In this document: positions 42,232 to 51,551 of the stretch, piece by piece
How the letters are laid out: each line of letters begins with the position of its first letter
How positions within the stretch are numbered: position 1 is the first letter of the stretch
NCBI GenBank assembly: GCA_029202445.1
Contig: CP119321.1
Span: forward strand, 2,294,001-2,358,000
Origin: Candidatus Microbacterium phytovorans
Lineage (GTDB): Bacteria; Actinomycetota; Actinomycetes; Actinomycetales; Microbacteriaceae
Direction of reading: 5' to 3'
DNA: 64,000 bases
Notes under the pieces: generated by a model
What the model saw: only the letters and a program-made list of their open reading frames with translations
Databases searched by the model: none
What the model was told of the DNA's origin: nothing
Made by a program: the position numbers and the translations under genes

Positions 42232-44730
42232 ATGCTGATGACAGACACCACGACCGATCTCCTGGCGATCACCGAGCGCACACCGCCGCTCGGGGGCATG
42301 GGCTTTCGCAATGCGGCCGGGGTCACCGTCGCGACGTGGGCAGACGGCGACGAGCGTGACGACATCGTCGGACGCCGCATCGTGCACGCGCGGACCCTGC
42401 GCCTCGGCGCACCGACGGCGCTGCGGACACTCCTCGTGCGACCCGGTCGCGGCTACCACAAGTGCGGAAGCGAAGATCAGTGGGACTGGGTGTCCGCGTT
42501 CCGCCTGCGGGTGCACGACGGCGCCGGGTGGCACACGGTGCTCGACGTCACCGACCTGCCCCTGCCGTCGGGTCCGGATGCCGCCCCCGTCGAGTACGAC
42601 CTCGGCGGGATCGTCACGGCCTCGGCGGTGATCGAGATCCGCCGCAGCGGCCTCGACGGCCCGTGGACGCCCTGGAACCTCGCCGACGACGCTTTCGAAC
42701 TGCGGGGCGACCCGCCCCCCGCACCCCTCCAGGGCGAGACACGGTTGCGGGTCGGCGCCATCGACCTCTCCGGCATCCCGGAGGGGGTGAGCGCCGTCGC
42801 CGACCGCGGCACCGTGCGGTTCGCGACAGCCTTCTACGCGGTGGGCTTCTCCCTGGGACGGGCCGGCTTCAGCTTCCTCGCCCTCGACGACGAGGGCACG
42901 TGCCGGGTCGACCGCGACCTGCTGCTGCACCGGCCGGGCGTCGATCTGCAGGGCCCGATGCTGCACCCCGTCGGTGGACCGTCGCTCATCTCACCGGCGC
43001 TGCGATGCCGCGTCGAGGGCGCCGTGGCGGTGTCGGGCAACGTCGTCTCCTACGACATCGCGATTCCGGATGCCGGTCAGCGCCTGCACCTGGTCTGGAC
43101 GATGCGGCACGATCGGATCGAGCTCTCCGCCACGCGCGAGGGCGACGACGACGTCGAGGCGTGGGAGAGCTCGGCCTGGCAGACCGCGTTCGATCCCGGC
43201 GTCGCGGCCACCGCGACCCTGGGAACCCTTCGCCGTGACGGCCGCACGGGCCTCCTCGACCTGCCGCTGCTGCTCCACGCCCCCGGGCACGGGTCGCTCA
43301 GCGTCACCTCCGACAGCGACGAGGCCACCTGGCGCTCCGACGCCGACCGCGCCCGGGGCTGGCTGCTGGGCGAACTGCGTCTCGGCGAAGAGCCCACCGA
43401 GCGCGGCACCACGGTGCTGCGCTCCGGCATCCACCGGGCGCGCCTCACCTGGCGACCGGTCGACGGCGGGGTCGACGCCCGTGAGGGAACCCCCGCGGGA
43501 GTCGCCCGCGCCCTGCGTCGCACCGCGATCACGGGGCTGTCGTATCGGGCCGACACGGGGACGTTCAGCAACAACAGCGTCTCCATCCACTGCCCCATGA
43601 GCATGGACACCTGGTCGGCTCTCGCGGTGCGCCGGGGCACGGTGGCCGGGATCGACACCCGGGCGATGCTGCGCGACTCCCTCGAGCGCTGGCTCGACGG
43701 GGGTCCGGGCTACGCGAGCGGGACGATGCGCGACGGCGGGCGGCTGCGTCCCGCCGAGGACGAGTACCTCATCTCGGGTGTGGGCACGCTCCTCGGCCTC
43801 GCCGAGTACCTGGAGGCCGTGCCGGATGCCGCGTGGCTCGCCCGCTATCGCCCCCGCATCGCTGCCGTGCTGGCTCGCCTCGCCGCCCGCGACCTCGACG
43901 GCGACGGCCTGATCGAGAGCCCTCACCGCCGCGGTGTGAGCGGTGAGCACGACTGGAGCACGAACTGGTACGACGTGGTGTCGTTCGGATGGAAGGACGC
44001 GTACGTCAACGCCCTGCTGTTCCGGGCGCTGCGCCTGCTGGCGAAGGTGCTCCCGGCGCAGGGCGCGGGAGACCTCGCCGCGGGCCTGTCCCCGTGGGCC
44101 GACCGTATCGCCGACGCGTTCGTCCCCACGTTCCTGCACCCCGACTCCGGCTGGATCGCCGGGTGGCGGTCGGCCGACGATCGCCTGCACGACCACGCCT
44201 ACCTGGCCGTCAACGCGATCGTCGTGAACAGCGGGGTGCTGCCGCCCGAGCGGGAGCGGCCGATCATCGCCGCTCTGTGGCGCGAATACCTGCGCGTGGG
44301 TGCTCCCGACCCGCACTGGGGCCTGCCGAACAACCTCTGGCCGATCCCGGATGCCGACCTCACCGCGCCCATGCAGGGCTTCCCCCACGGCTTCTACCTC
44401 AACGGTGCCCTGTCGCACTCGCAGTCGCGTCACTTCGTCGCCGCGCTCTACCGCGTGGGCATGACCGCGGAGGCGGACGATCTGCTGGAGGCTCTCTGCA
44501 CGACCCTCGCCGACGGCAGCGCCTTCGGCGGCTCGCAGACGGGCGTCGACTGGCGCTACTGGGACGGTGCGCCGTGCGGCTACGAGGGCCAGCTCACCGA
44601 GCAGTTCGGAATCATGGCGGTCGCCCTCGAGTGCTTCGGCCTGCTCACCGTCGGCGACGATCCGCGCGACGCATCCCTCCACCCTGAGACCGCGGCGAGC
44701 GCCGCCGAGAGGAACCCCGACCATGCGTGA
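42232..44730 (+). CDS. Glycosidase-like protein with (alpha/alpha)6 barrel, family unassigned
   Basis: The 832-residue protein has a beta-rich N-terminal half (to about residue 420) and a C-terminal six-hairpin region with helix repeats. That region includes LAARDLDGDGLIESPHRR, HDWSTNWYDVVSFGWKDAYV and DWRYWDGAPCGYEGQLTEQ. Such features occur in amylo-1,6-glucosidase, GH63 and GH78-type enzymes, and Asp/Glu candidates for catalysis are present, but I cannot assign a GH family. There is no signal peptide, so it acts on imported oligosaccharides. Its end overlaps the GH38 gene by 8 bases. An ATG at 42238 is an alternative start. Confidence 0.75.
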   Translation: MLMTDTTTDLLAITERTPPLGGMGFRNAAGVTVATWADGDERDDIVGRRIVHARTLRLGAPTALRTLLVRPGRGYHKCGSEDQWDWVSAFRLRVHDGAGWHTVLDVTDLPLPSGPDAAPVEYDLGGIVTASAVIEIRRSGLDGPWTPWNLADDAFELRGDPPPAPLQGETRLRVGAIDLSGIPEGVSAVADRGTVRFATAFYAVGFSLGRAGFSFLALDDEGTCRVDRDLLLHRPGVDLQGPMLHPVGGPSLISPALRCRVEGAVAVSGNVVSYDIAIPDAGQRLHLVWTMRHDRIELSATREGDDDVEAWESSAWQTAFDPGVAATATLGTLRRDGRTGLLDLPLLLHAPGHGSLSVTSDSDEATWRSDADRARGWLLGELRLGEEPTERGTTVLRSGIHRARLTWRPVDGGVDAREGTPAGVARALRRTAITGLSYRADTGTFSNNSVSIHCPMSMDTWSALAVRRGTVAGIDTRAMLRDSLERWLDGGPGYASGTMRDGGRLRPAEDEYLISGVGTLLGLAEYLEAVPDAAWLARYRPRIAAVLARLAARDLDGDGLIESPHRRGVSGEHDWSTNWYDVVSFGWKDAYVNALLFRALRLLAKVLPAQGAGDLAAGLSPWADRIADAFVPTFLHPDSGWIAGWRSADDRLHDHAYLAVNAIVVNSGVLPPERERPIIAALWREYLRVGAPDPHWGLPNNLWPIPDADLTAPMQGFPHGFYLNGALSHSQSRHFVAALYRVGMTAEADDLLEALCTTLADGSAFGGSQTGVDWRYWDGAPCGYEGQLTEQFGIMAVALECFGLLTVGDDPRDASLHPETAASAAERNPDHA

Positions 44731-47700
44731 CCGCCGAGAGCGCGTCCTGGCCCGCACCGCACGCGCGATCCGTGACGACGTCCGTCCCGCGCTCCATTCA
44801 GAGACGGCGCCCGTGTCGCTGGCAGCCTGGTCGGCGCCCGGCGAGCCGGTGCCCTTCGCCGACGCCGTGGGAGCCCCGTTCACCCCGATCGCGACCGGCG
44901 ACGCCTGGGGTCGGCCGTGGGGGACGGTGTGGGTACGCGTGAGCGGAAGGGTGCCGCGGCACTGGCATCCGAGTCCGGATGCGCGCAACGAGCTGGCCAT
45001 CGACCTCGGCTTCCTCGATTGGCGACCGGGCTTCCAGTGCGAGGCGCTCGTGTGGAGCGCCGACGGCCGCGCCCTCAAGGGGATCGAGCCGGCCCAGCGG
45101 CACTTCGTGGTGCCCGAGGATGCCGGCGAGGAGTTCGTCTACTACATCGAGGCCGCGGCGAACCCCGACGTGGCGCAGCACTTCAGCTTCCGTCCGACCA
45201 CCCTCGGCGATCCGCAGACGGCGGGCGAGGCGGAGCTGTACCGGTGGGGTCGGATCGAGCTCGCACGACGCCACGTGCCGACCACCGAACTCCTGCGCGA
45301 TCTCGACGCCCTCACCGGTCTCGTCCGCGAGTCGGTGCAGCCCGATGCGCGCCGGGAAGAGGTGCTCACGGCCCTGGAGGCCGCCCTCAATCGGGTCGAT
45401 CCCGGCGACGTCGCCGGCTCCGCCCCGGCCGCTCGCGCCGAGCTGGCGGAGGTGCTCGCCCGTCCCGCCGCCGCGTCGGCGCATCGGCTGCACGCGGTGG
45501 GCCACGCCCACATCGACAGTGCCTGGCTCTGGCCGCTGCGGGAGACGCGGCGCAAGGTCGCGCGCTCCTTCGCGAACGTCCTCGCCCTCATGGACCGCTA
45601 CGACGACTTCGTCTTCGCCGCGACCTCCGCCCAGCAGTACGCGTGGGTGAAGGAGGACTATCCCGAGCTGTACGCGCGGGTGGCCGCGCGCGTCGCCGAG
45701 GGCAGGTTCATCCCGACCGGCGGCCAGTGGGTGGAGCCGGACTGCAATCTCCCCAGCGGCGAATCCCTCGCCCGCCAGCTGATCGAGGGCAAGCGCTTCT
45801 TCCTGGAGGAGTTCGGGATCGAGACCGACGACGTGTGGATCCCCGATTCGTTCGGCTACAGCGGGGGCCTCCCGCAGATCGCGGCGGCGGCCGGCGCCCG
45901 CTACTTCCTGACGCAGAAGATCTCGTGGAACGAGACGAACACCTTCCCCCACCACTCCTTCCTCTGGGAGGGCATCGACGGCACGCGGATCTTCACCCAC
46001 TTCCCCTCGGCCGACACGTACCACGCCGAGGTGTCGGCGGCCGATCTGCGGCGCGCGGAGAGCCAGTTCGCCGACAAGGGCGCCACCAACTTGTCGCTGC
46101 TCCCGTTCGGCTGGGGCGACGGCGGGGGCGGCCCGACCGAGGACATGCTCGCCTCGGCGGCCCGCTACGCCGACCTGGAGGGCGCCCCACGGGTGATCAT
46201 GTCGTCGCCGGAGCGCTTCTTCACCGAAGCTGCGGCCGACCTCGCCGACCCGCCCGTCTGGGTCGGGGAGCTGTACCTGGAGCGGCACCGCGGGGTCGCG
46301 ACGACGCAGATCCCCCTCAAACGCGGCAACCGGCGCGCAGAGCGACTGCTCCGCGAGGCCGAGCTGTGGGCGACCGCGGCGATGGTGCAGGCCGGCGCTG
46401 CGTACCCCGGCGAGCGGTTGCGCGCCCTCTGGCGAGAAGTGCTGCTGCTGCAGTTCCACGACATCCTCCCGGGGTCCTCGATCACGTGGGTGCATCGCGA
46501 GGCCCACGAGGCGTACGAGCGGGTCCACGCCGAGCTCGAGGAGATCGTCGCGACCGCTCTGCGAGCACTCGTCGGCACCGGCGACCGCGAGCTCGCCGTG
46601 AACGCGTCGCCGGTGTCCCAGAGCGGGATCGCCGCTCTGGCGGGAGCAGCGTCGGCGGAGGCGGCGGAAAGCACCGCGACCGCGACCGGCGTGACGGTCG
46701 CGGAGACGGCCGAGGGAACGGTCGTCGACAACGGCATCCTTCGCCTCACGGTCGACGCGGCCGGTGAGATCTCGTCGCTGATCGACGGCCCCGCGGGGCG
46801 CGACCTCGTGCCCGCGGGGATGCGCACCGGCCGGCTGCGCCTCCACCACGACACCCCGACGACGTGGGATGCCTGGGACCTCGACGAGCACTACCGGGCG
46901 CGGCCGGTGGAGATCGCCGGGACGGTGGAGGTGACGACGCTCACGCCCACCGACGACGTCGTCACGGTGCGGGTGAGCCGCTCCTTCGGTGCGTCGAGCG
47001 TCCGCCTCGACTACACCCTGCGGCGCGGAGCACCGCGCCTGGAGATCGACATCGACCTCGACTGGCACGAGGACCAGAAGCTCCTGAAGCTCCAGCTGCC
47101 CCTGGACCTGCACACCGACCACGCCACCGCGGAGGTCGCCTACGGCCACCTCCGTCGCGCGATCCACACGAACACGTCGTGGGACGAAGCGCGCTTCGAG
47201 GTCGTCGCCCACCGCTGGCTGCACGTGGGCGAACCCGGCTACGGCGTCGCTCTCGCCAACGAAGCGACGTACGGCTACGACACCACCCGCGAGAGCGCCG
47301 GCGGTCGCTCGGTGGCGGTGATCGGCATCTCACTCGCCCGGGCGCCGCGCTATCCCGACCCGACGTCCGATCGCGGCCGGCACTCCTTGCGCTTCACGCT
47401 GCGACCCGGAGCCGGCGTCGCCGAGGCGGTCGAGGAGGGTTACCGGCTGGGCGTGCCGCTGCGGCGCGTCACGGATGCCGAGACGACCGAGCTCGCTCCG
47501 CTCCTCAGCGTCGCGGCCCCCGGGGTGATGGTCGAGTCGGTGAAGGCGGCCGACGACGGCAGCGGCGACGTCATCGTGCGTCTCTACGAGGCGTGGGGCA
47601 CGCGCACGCGCGGCACCCTCACCCCGCGGTTCCCCGTCGCGGGCGTCGTCGAGACCGACCTGCTCGAACGGGACGGCGAGCCCGCGATCGTGCGGGGACA

Positions 47701-47800
47701 CGGCCCCGACGGCGCGGTCGACATCGAGCTGCGCCCGTTCCAGCTCGCTACTGTGCGATGGATGCGGCAGCCCCGCACCCCGGAAGGAGCACGGCGATGA
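44723..47800 (+). CDS. GH38 alpha-mannosidase
   Basis: The 1025-residue enzyme has the GH38 zinc/catalytic residues: GHAHIDSAWLWP (about 258-270) with the His-x-Asp zinc pair, nucleophile Asp at about 375 (IPDSFGYSGG) and the second zinc His in LQFHDILPGSS (about 578), followed by the C-terminal beta-sandwich. GAGAGGA precedes the ATG at 44723, which overlaps the upstream gene by 8 bases. Without a signal peptide, it would trim imported manno-oligosaccharides or mannosides in the cytoplasm. It is the second gene of the LacI-controlled arm. Confidence 0.92.
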   Translation: MRDRRERVLARTARAIRDDVRPALHSETAPVSLAAWSAPGEPVPFADAVGAPFTPIATGDAWGRPWGTVWVRVSGRVPRHWHPSPDARNELAIDLGFLDWRPGFQCEALVWSADGRALKGIEPAQRHFVVPEDAGEEFVYYIEAAANPDVAQHFSFRPTTLGDPQTAGEAELYRWGRIELARRHVPTTELLRDLDALTGLVRESVQPDARREEVLTALEAALNRVDPGDVAGSAPAARAELAEVLARPAAASAHRLHAVGHAHIDSAWLWPLRETRRKVARSFANVLALMDRYDDFVFAATSAQQYAWVKEDYPELYARVAARVAEGRFIPTGGQWVEPDCNLPSGESLARQLIEGKRFFLEEFGIETDDVWIPDSFGYSGGLPQIAAAAGARYFLTQKISWNETNTFPHHSFLWEGIDGTRIFTHFPSADTYHAEVSAADLRRAESQFADKGATNLSLLPFGWGDGGGGPTEDMLASAARYADLEGAPRVIMSSPERFFTEAAADLADPPVWVGELYLERHRGVATTQIPLKRGNRRAERLLREAELWATAAMVQAGAAYPGERLRALWREVLLLQFHDILPGSSITWVHREAHEAYERVHAELEEIVATALRALVGTGDRELAVNASPVSQSGIAALAGAASAEAAESTATATGVTVAETAEGTVVDNGILRLTVDAAGEISSLIDGPAGRDLVPAGMRTGRLRLHHDTPTTWDAWDLDEHYRARPVEIAGTVEVTTLTPTDDVVTVRVSRSFGASSVRLDYTLRRGAPRLEIDIDLDWHEDQKLLKLQLPLDLHTDHATAEVAYGHLRRAIHTNTSWDEARFEVVAHRWLHVGEPGYGVALANEATYGYDTTRESAGGRSVAVIGISLARAPRYPDPTSDRGRHSLRFTLRPGAGVAEAVEEGYRLGVPLRRVTDAETTELAPLLSVAAPGVMVESVKAADDGSGDVIVRLYEAWGTRTRGTLTPRFPVAGVVETDLLERDGEPAIVRGHGPDGAVDIELRPFQLATVRWMRQPRTPEGARR

Positions 47801-49233
47801 TCGAGGTCACGGGCGTCACCGCGCGGGTCGTGCCGGTGCAGACGCGGCTCCCCTTCCGCTACGGGATCGCCGAGATGACGGCGGCCCCGCACGTCGTGGT
47901 GGAGGTCGCGCTGCGCAGGGCCGACGGCACGGCCTCCCGCGGCTGGGCGTCCGAGCACCTTCCGCCCAAGTGGTTCACGAAGAATCCGGACAGCTCGTTC
48001 GCCGATGACCTGATCGGGCTCGTGGGCGTCGTCGAGCACGCCGTCGAGGCGGCCACCGGGCTGCGCGCCGCGTCGGCGTTCGCGCTCTGGCGCGCCCTCG
48101 ACCAGGCCCAGATGCGGTGGGCGGAGCACACCGGCATCCCGGGGCTCCTGGCGGGGCTCGGCACCGCCCTCGTGGAACGCGCCGTCATCGATGCGGTCTG
48201 CCGGGCCGCCCGCACGCCGTTCGTCACCGCTCTCCACAGCGGCGCGCTGGGCTTCGATCCCGGCTCGCTCCACCCCGAGCTGGCCGGCATCGACTGGCGC
48301 GCGCACCTGCGGACGGAGCCGGCCCCGACCATCGCCGTCCGCCACACCGTGGGCTTCGCCGACGCGCTCACCGCGGACGAGGTCGTCGACCGGCCGGACG
48401 ACGATCTGCCCGTCAGCCTGGACGAGGTGATCCGACGTGACGGCGTGCATCACCTGAAGATCAAGACGGCCGGCGATGCCGCGGCCGACCTCACCCGACT
48501 CGGTCGCATCTTCGCGGTCTGCGACGCTCTCGGTGTGGAGCCCCGGCTGACGGTCGACGCGAACGAGTCGATGCGGGACGGCGACCACCTCGATCGCTGG
48601 GCGCGGGCGCTCCTGTCCCACGCGCAGATCGGTCCGCGACTGCGCGACGCGCTCATCGCCGTCGAACAGCCCGTGCACCGGGATGCCGCGTTCGCACCCG
48701 AGCTCGGCGGGGTGCTGCGCGAGCTCTCCGCCCAGGGGATGCCGGTGATCATCGACGAGTCCGACGACGGCGTCGATGCCGTGCGGCGCGCGCTGGACCT
48801 CGGTTACGCGGGCGGGACGTACAAGGGGTGCAAGGGCGTGTTCCGGGGGCTCGCGAACGGCGTGCTGGCCGGCCATCGCGCGACACCGGATCGCCCGACG
48901 ATCATGACGGCGGAGGACCTCTCCACCCTCCCTCCCCTGACCGTCGCCCAGGACCTCGTGGTGGCCGCGACGCTCGGACTCACCCACATCGAGCGCAACG
49001 GCCACCACTACTTCGGACGGCTGGCCCCGCTCATGCCCGACATCGGGGCACTCGCGAGGGACAGTCACCCCGACCTGTATCGCGCCGACTCCCGCGTCGA
49101 CGCCCGACTGCGGGTGTCGGCGGGTGTGGTGGAGTTCGGCTCGGCGCTGGCGGCACCGTTCGGATTCGCCCCGGAGCTCGACGTCTCGGCGCTGCCGCTG
49201 CTGACTCTGCAGACCGCGCGCGCCGCCGTCTGA
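47797..49233 (+). CDS. Enolase-superfamily enzyme, probable sugar-acid dehydratase or epimerase
   Basis: This 478-residue protein has the superfamily's alpha+beta cap and barrel. Catalytic KxK is Lys221/Lys223 (HHLKIKTAG); metal ligands are Asp254 (LTVDANE), Glu290 (AVEQPV) and Asp320/Glu321 (IIDESDD). A further Lys in GGTYKGCKG may be the opposite base. It is about 80-100 residues longer than most mandelate-racemase-group enzymes. The ATGA overlap with the GH38 gene fixes the start. The stop codon lies within LacI site B. Reaction type is superfamily inference; substrate unknown. Confidence 0.82.
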   Translation: MIEVTGVTARVVPVQTRLPFRYGIAEMTAAPHVVVEVALRRADGTASRGWASEHLPPKWFTKNPDSSFADDLIGLVGVVEHAVEAATGLRAASAFALWRALDQAQMRWAEHTGIPGLLAGLGTALVERAVIDAVCRAARTPFVTALHSGALGFDPGSLHPELAGIDWRAHLRTEPAPTIAVRHTVGFADALTADEVVDRPDDDLPVSLDEVIRRDGVHHLKIKTAGDAAADLTRLGRIFAVCDALGVEPRLTVDANESMRDGDHLDRWARALLSHAQIGPRLRDALIAVEQPVHRDAAFAPELGGVLRELSAQGMPVIIDESDDGVDAVRRALDLGYAGGTYKGCKGVFRGLANGVLAGHRATPDRPTIMTAEDLSTLPPLTVAQDLVVAATLGLTHIERNGHHYFGRLAPLMPDIGALARDSHPDLYRADSRVDARLRVSAGVVEFGSALAAPFGFAPELDVSALPLLTLQTARAAV

Positions 49234-49248
49234 GCAATGGATTGTGCA
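49231..49248 (+). promoter_or_regulatory. LacI operator site B
   Basis: TGAGCAATGGATTGTGCA matches 15 of 18 positions of TGCGCAATCGATTGCGCA and begins with the TGA stop codon of the enolase-like gene. It lies 94 bases before the DHDPS-like gene. A weak promoter (TTGCGC at 49288-49293, GATTTGAT around 49310) lies downstream of it. Confidence 0.6.
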
Positions 49249-49341
49249 CGACGGGGCGAGGCGCGTGCGATCCTCGTGAACAAACGGTTGCGCTACGCGT
49301 ATCCGCTGTGATTTGATTCCCCTCAGAACGAAAGGCGAGCA

Positions 49342-50421
49342 GTGCCGCTCCACAATCACGAGACCTCCCCCGACGAGGCGACCCGCGCCGATGCGCTGCG
49401 CATCATCGCGCAGGGCGCCGTCGTTCCCGCCCACCCTCTCGCGCTCACGGCGGACCGCACGATCGACGAACGACGTCAGCGCGCCCTCAGCCGCTACTAC
49501 CTCGACGCGGGGGCGGGCGGGCTGGCCGTGGGCGTCCACACGACCCAGTTCGGCATCCGTGCGGCAGGCCTGTACGCCGACGTGCTCCGGCTGGCCGCCG
49601 AGGAGGCGACGACGTGGGTCGACCGGCCCGTCGCCCTCATCGCGGGCGTGACCGGCCGTACCCCCCAGGCGCTCGACGAGACCACGACGGCCCGGGATGC
49701 CGGCTACGACGCCGTGCTGCTGAACCTCGCTGCGTGGCGCGGCGCTCCCGAAGCCGACATCCTCGCCCACTGCCGGGCGGTGGCCGAGGTCACCCCCGTG
49801 ATCGGCTTCGCGCTCCTCCCCGAAGTGGGCGGGATGCACTTGAGCTACGACTTCTGGCGGGGGTTCGCCGAGCTCGACAACGTCGTCGCGATCAAGATGG
49901 CGCCCTTCAACCGGTACCGCACGCTCGATATCGTCCGCGCCGTGGTCGACGCCCGCGCCGAGAAGCGGATCGCGCTGTACACGGGCAACGATGACCACAT
50001 CGTCCTCGACCTGCTGCAGCCGTTCACCCTCCGACGGGACGGTGAGGACGTCACCGTGCAGATCGTCGGCGGCCTGCTCGGGCACTGGAGCGTGTGGACC
50101 CGACGGGCGGTCCAGCTCTTCGACCGGCTGCGCGCCACGGCGAGCGCCGACGCGGTGCCCCGCGAGCTGCTCGCCCTCGACAGCCAGGTCACGGATGCCA
50201 ACCGCGCCGTCTACGACGCGGTCAACGACTTCGCGGGGTGCATCCCCGGCGTGCACGAGGTGCTGCGCCGGCAGGGGCTGCTCGAGGGGGTCTGGTGCCT
50301 CGACGAGAGCGAGACGCTCTCCCCCGGTCAGCACGAGGACATCACTCGCGTCATCGCCGCCTACCCGCACCTGACCGACGACGACTTCGTCACCGAGCAC
50401 CGAGACGCCTGGCTCTCGTGA
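49342..50421 (+). CDS. DHDPS/NAL-family aldolase or hydratase
   Basis: The 359-residue barrel has the Schiff-base Lys185 (VVAIKMAPFNRY), the GGLAVGV and LIAGVTGRT strands, and a Tyr in LSYDFWRGF. The family cleaves or dehydrates 2-oxo acids, including 2-keto-3-deoxy sugar acids. It is longer than usual (290-300 residues) by a C-terminal helical extension. It starts with GTG preceded by AAAGGCGAGC. With the enolase-superfamily enzyme upstream it could form a dehydratase-aldolase route for a sugar acid; this is inference. Confidence 0.85.
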   Translation: MPLHNHETSPDEATRADALRIIAQGAVVPAHPLALTADRTIDERRQRALSRYYLDAGAGGLAVGVHTTQFGIRAAGLYADVLRLAAEEATTWVDRPVALIAGVTGRTPQALDETTTARDAGYDAVLLNLAAWRGAPEADILAHCRAVAEVTPVIGFALLPEVGGMHLSYDFWRGFAELDNVVAIKMAPFNRYRTLDIVRAVVDARAEKRIALYTGNDDHIVLDLLQPFTLRRDGEDVTVQIVGGLLGHWSVWTRRAVQLFDRLRATASADAVPRELLALDSQVTDANRAVYDAVNDFAGCIPGVHEVLRRQGLLEGVWCLDESETLSPGQHEDITRVIAAYPHLTDDDFVTEHRDAWLS

Positions 50422-50438
50422 TCCTGGAGGAACACCCG

Positions 50439-51494
50439 ATGACCGAACCCGCCCACCTGCTCGACGTCGACCCGCTCCCCGAGCGCTTCGACGACGTCGA
50501 CGCGCTCGACGAGTTCCTGTCCCGCCCCACCTCGGCCACCGTCGCCGACCTCGCCGCCCTCGACGGCGACGTCATCATCCTGGGGGTCGCGGGGAAGATG
50601 GGGCTGGGCCTGGCCCGCCTCATCAAGCGCGCGGCGCCGCACAAGCGCGTCGTCGGCGTGGCCCGCTTCAGCGACGAGGGCTCGCGCGAGTACCTCGAGC
50701 AGCACGGCGTCGAGGCGATCACCGCCGACCTCCTCGACCGGAGCGCCGTCGAAGACCTCCCGCGGCTGCCCAACGTCATCTACATGGCCGGGCTGAAGTT
50801 CGACTTCCGCGGGCGCGAGGACTTCCTCTGGGCGATGAACACCCTCGTCCCCGGGTACGTCGCCGACGCCTTCCGCGACAGCCGCATCGTCGCGCTGTCG
50901 ACGATCCACGTCTACCCGTGGAGCGACCCGCGCCGCGGCGGCGTCGACGAGGACGATCCGCCCCTGGCCCGACCCGGCGAGTACGCCAACTCGGTGGTCG
51001 GGCGGGAGCGCACCTTCCAGTACTTCTCGCGCCTCCACGGCACCCCCGGTCGCGTCGTGCGCTTCGTCTACGCGATCGACATGCGCTACGGCGTGCTCCA
51101 GGAGATCGCCCAGTGGGTCAAGACCGGCACGCCGATCCCGCTGGCCACCGGCAACGTCAACATCCAATGGCAGGGCGACGCGATCAACCACTTCGCGCGT
51201 CTGCTGCGCCACTGCGAGACCCCCTCCTCGCCCATCAACATCGGCGGTCCGGAATGCGTGAGCGTCCGCCACGTGGCCGAGGCGTTCGGTCGCCGCTTCG
51301 GCATCGACCCCGTCTTCGAGGGCGAGGAGAGCGACAGCGTGCTCTACGTCAACTGCGAGCGTGCACAGCGCCTCCTCGGCAACCCCGTCGTCGGCGTCGA
51401 CCGCATGATCGACTGGGTCGCCGACTGGGTCGAACGGGAGCAGCCCCTGTACGGGAAGCCGAGCAAGTTCCAGGTGCGCACGGGAGTGTTCTGA
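50439..51494 (+). CDS. NAD-dependent epimerase/dehydratase-like protein lacking the YxxxK lysine
   Basis: This 351-residue extended SDR has the NAD loop IILGVAGKMGLG (about 46-57) and the Ser of STIHVY, but the catalytic motif reads YANSV: the usual Lys four residues after Tyr is Val. The C-terminal substrate domain (NIQWQGDAINHF, NIGGPECVSVRHVAEAFG) is intact. GGAGG is spaced 8 bases from the ATG. Loss of the Lys suggests altered chemistry or a lower-activity branch. It lies 17 bases after the DHDPS-like gene. Confidence 0.82.
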   Translation: MTEPAHLLDVDPLPERFDDVDALDEFLSRPTSATVADLAALDGDVIILGVAGKMGLGLARLIKRAAPHKRVVGVARFSDEGSREYLEQHGVEAITADLLDRSAVEDLPRLPNVIYMAGLKFDFRGREDFLWAMNTLVPGYVADAFRDSRIVALSTIHVYPWSDPRRGGVDEDDPPLARPGEYANSVVGRERTFQYFSRLHGTPGRVVRFVYAIDMRYGVLQEIAQWVKTGTPIPLATGNVNIQWQGDAINHFARLLRHCETPSSPINIGGPECVSVRHVAEAFGRRFGIDPVFEGEESDSVLYVNCERAQRLLGNPVVGVDRMIDWVADWVEREQPLYGKPSKFQVRTGVF

Positions 51495-51551
51495 GCGATG
51501 GATCCCGACCTGCCGACCGCCGGCCCTCACCTAGCGAAACGAGACAACGCC

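Noticed and set aside
42991-47224. Two very long minus-strand open frames (695 and 808 codons)
   Set aside because: They lie opposite the glycosidase-like and GH38 genes, and show no family motifs or start signals.
47584-50400. Open frame of 938 codons on the minus strand
   Set aside because: It is antisense to three well-supported plus-strand genes and has the Val/Asp/Arg-rich composition of a shadow frame in GC-rich DNA.
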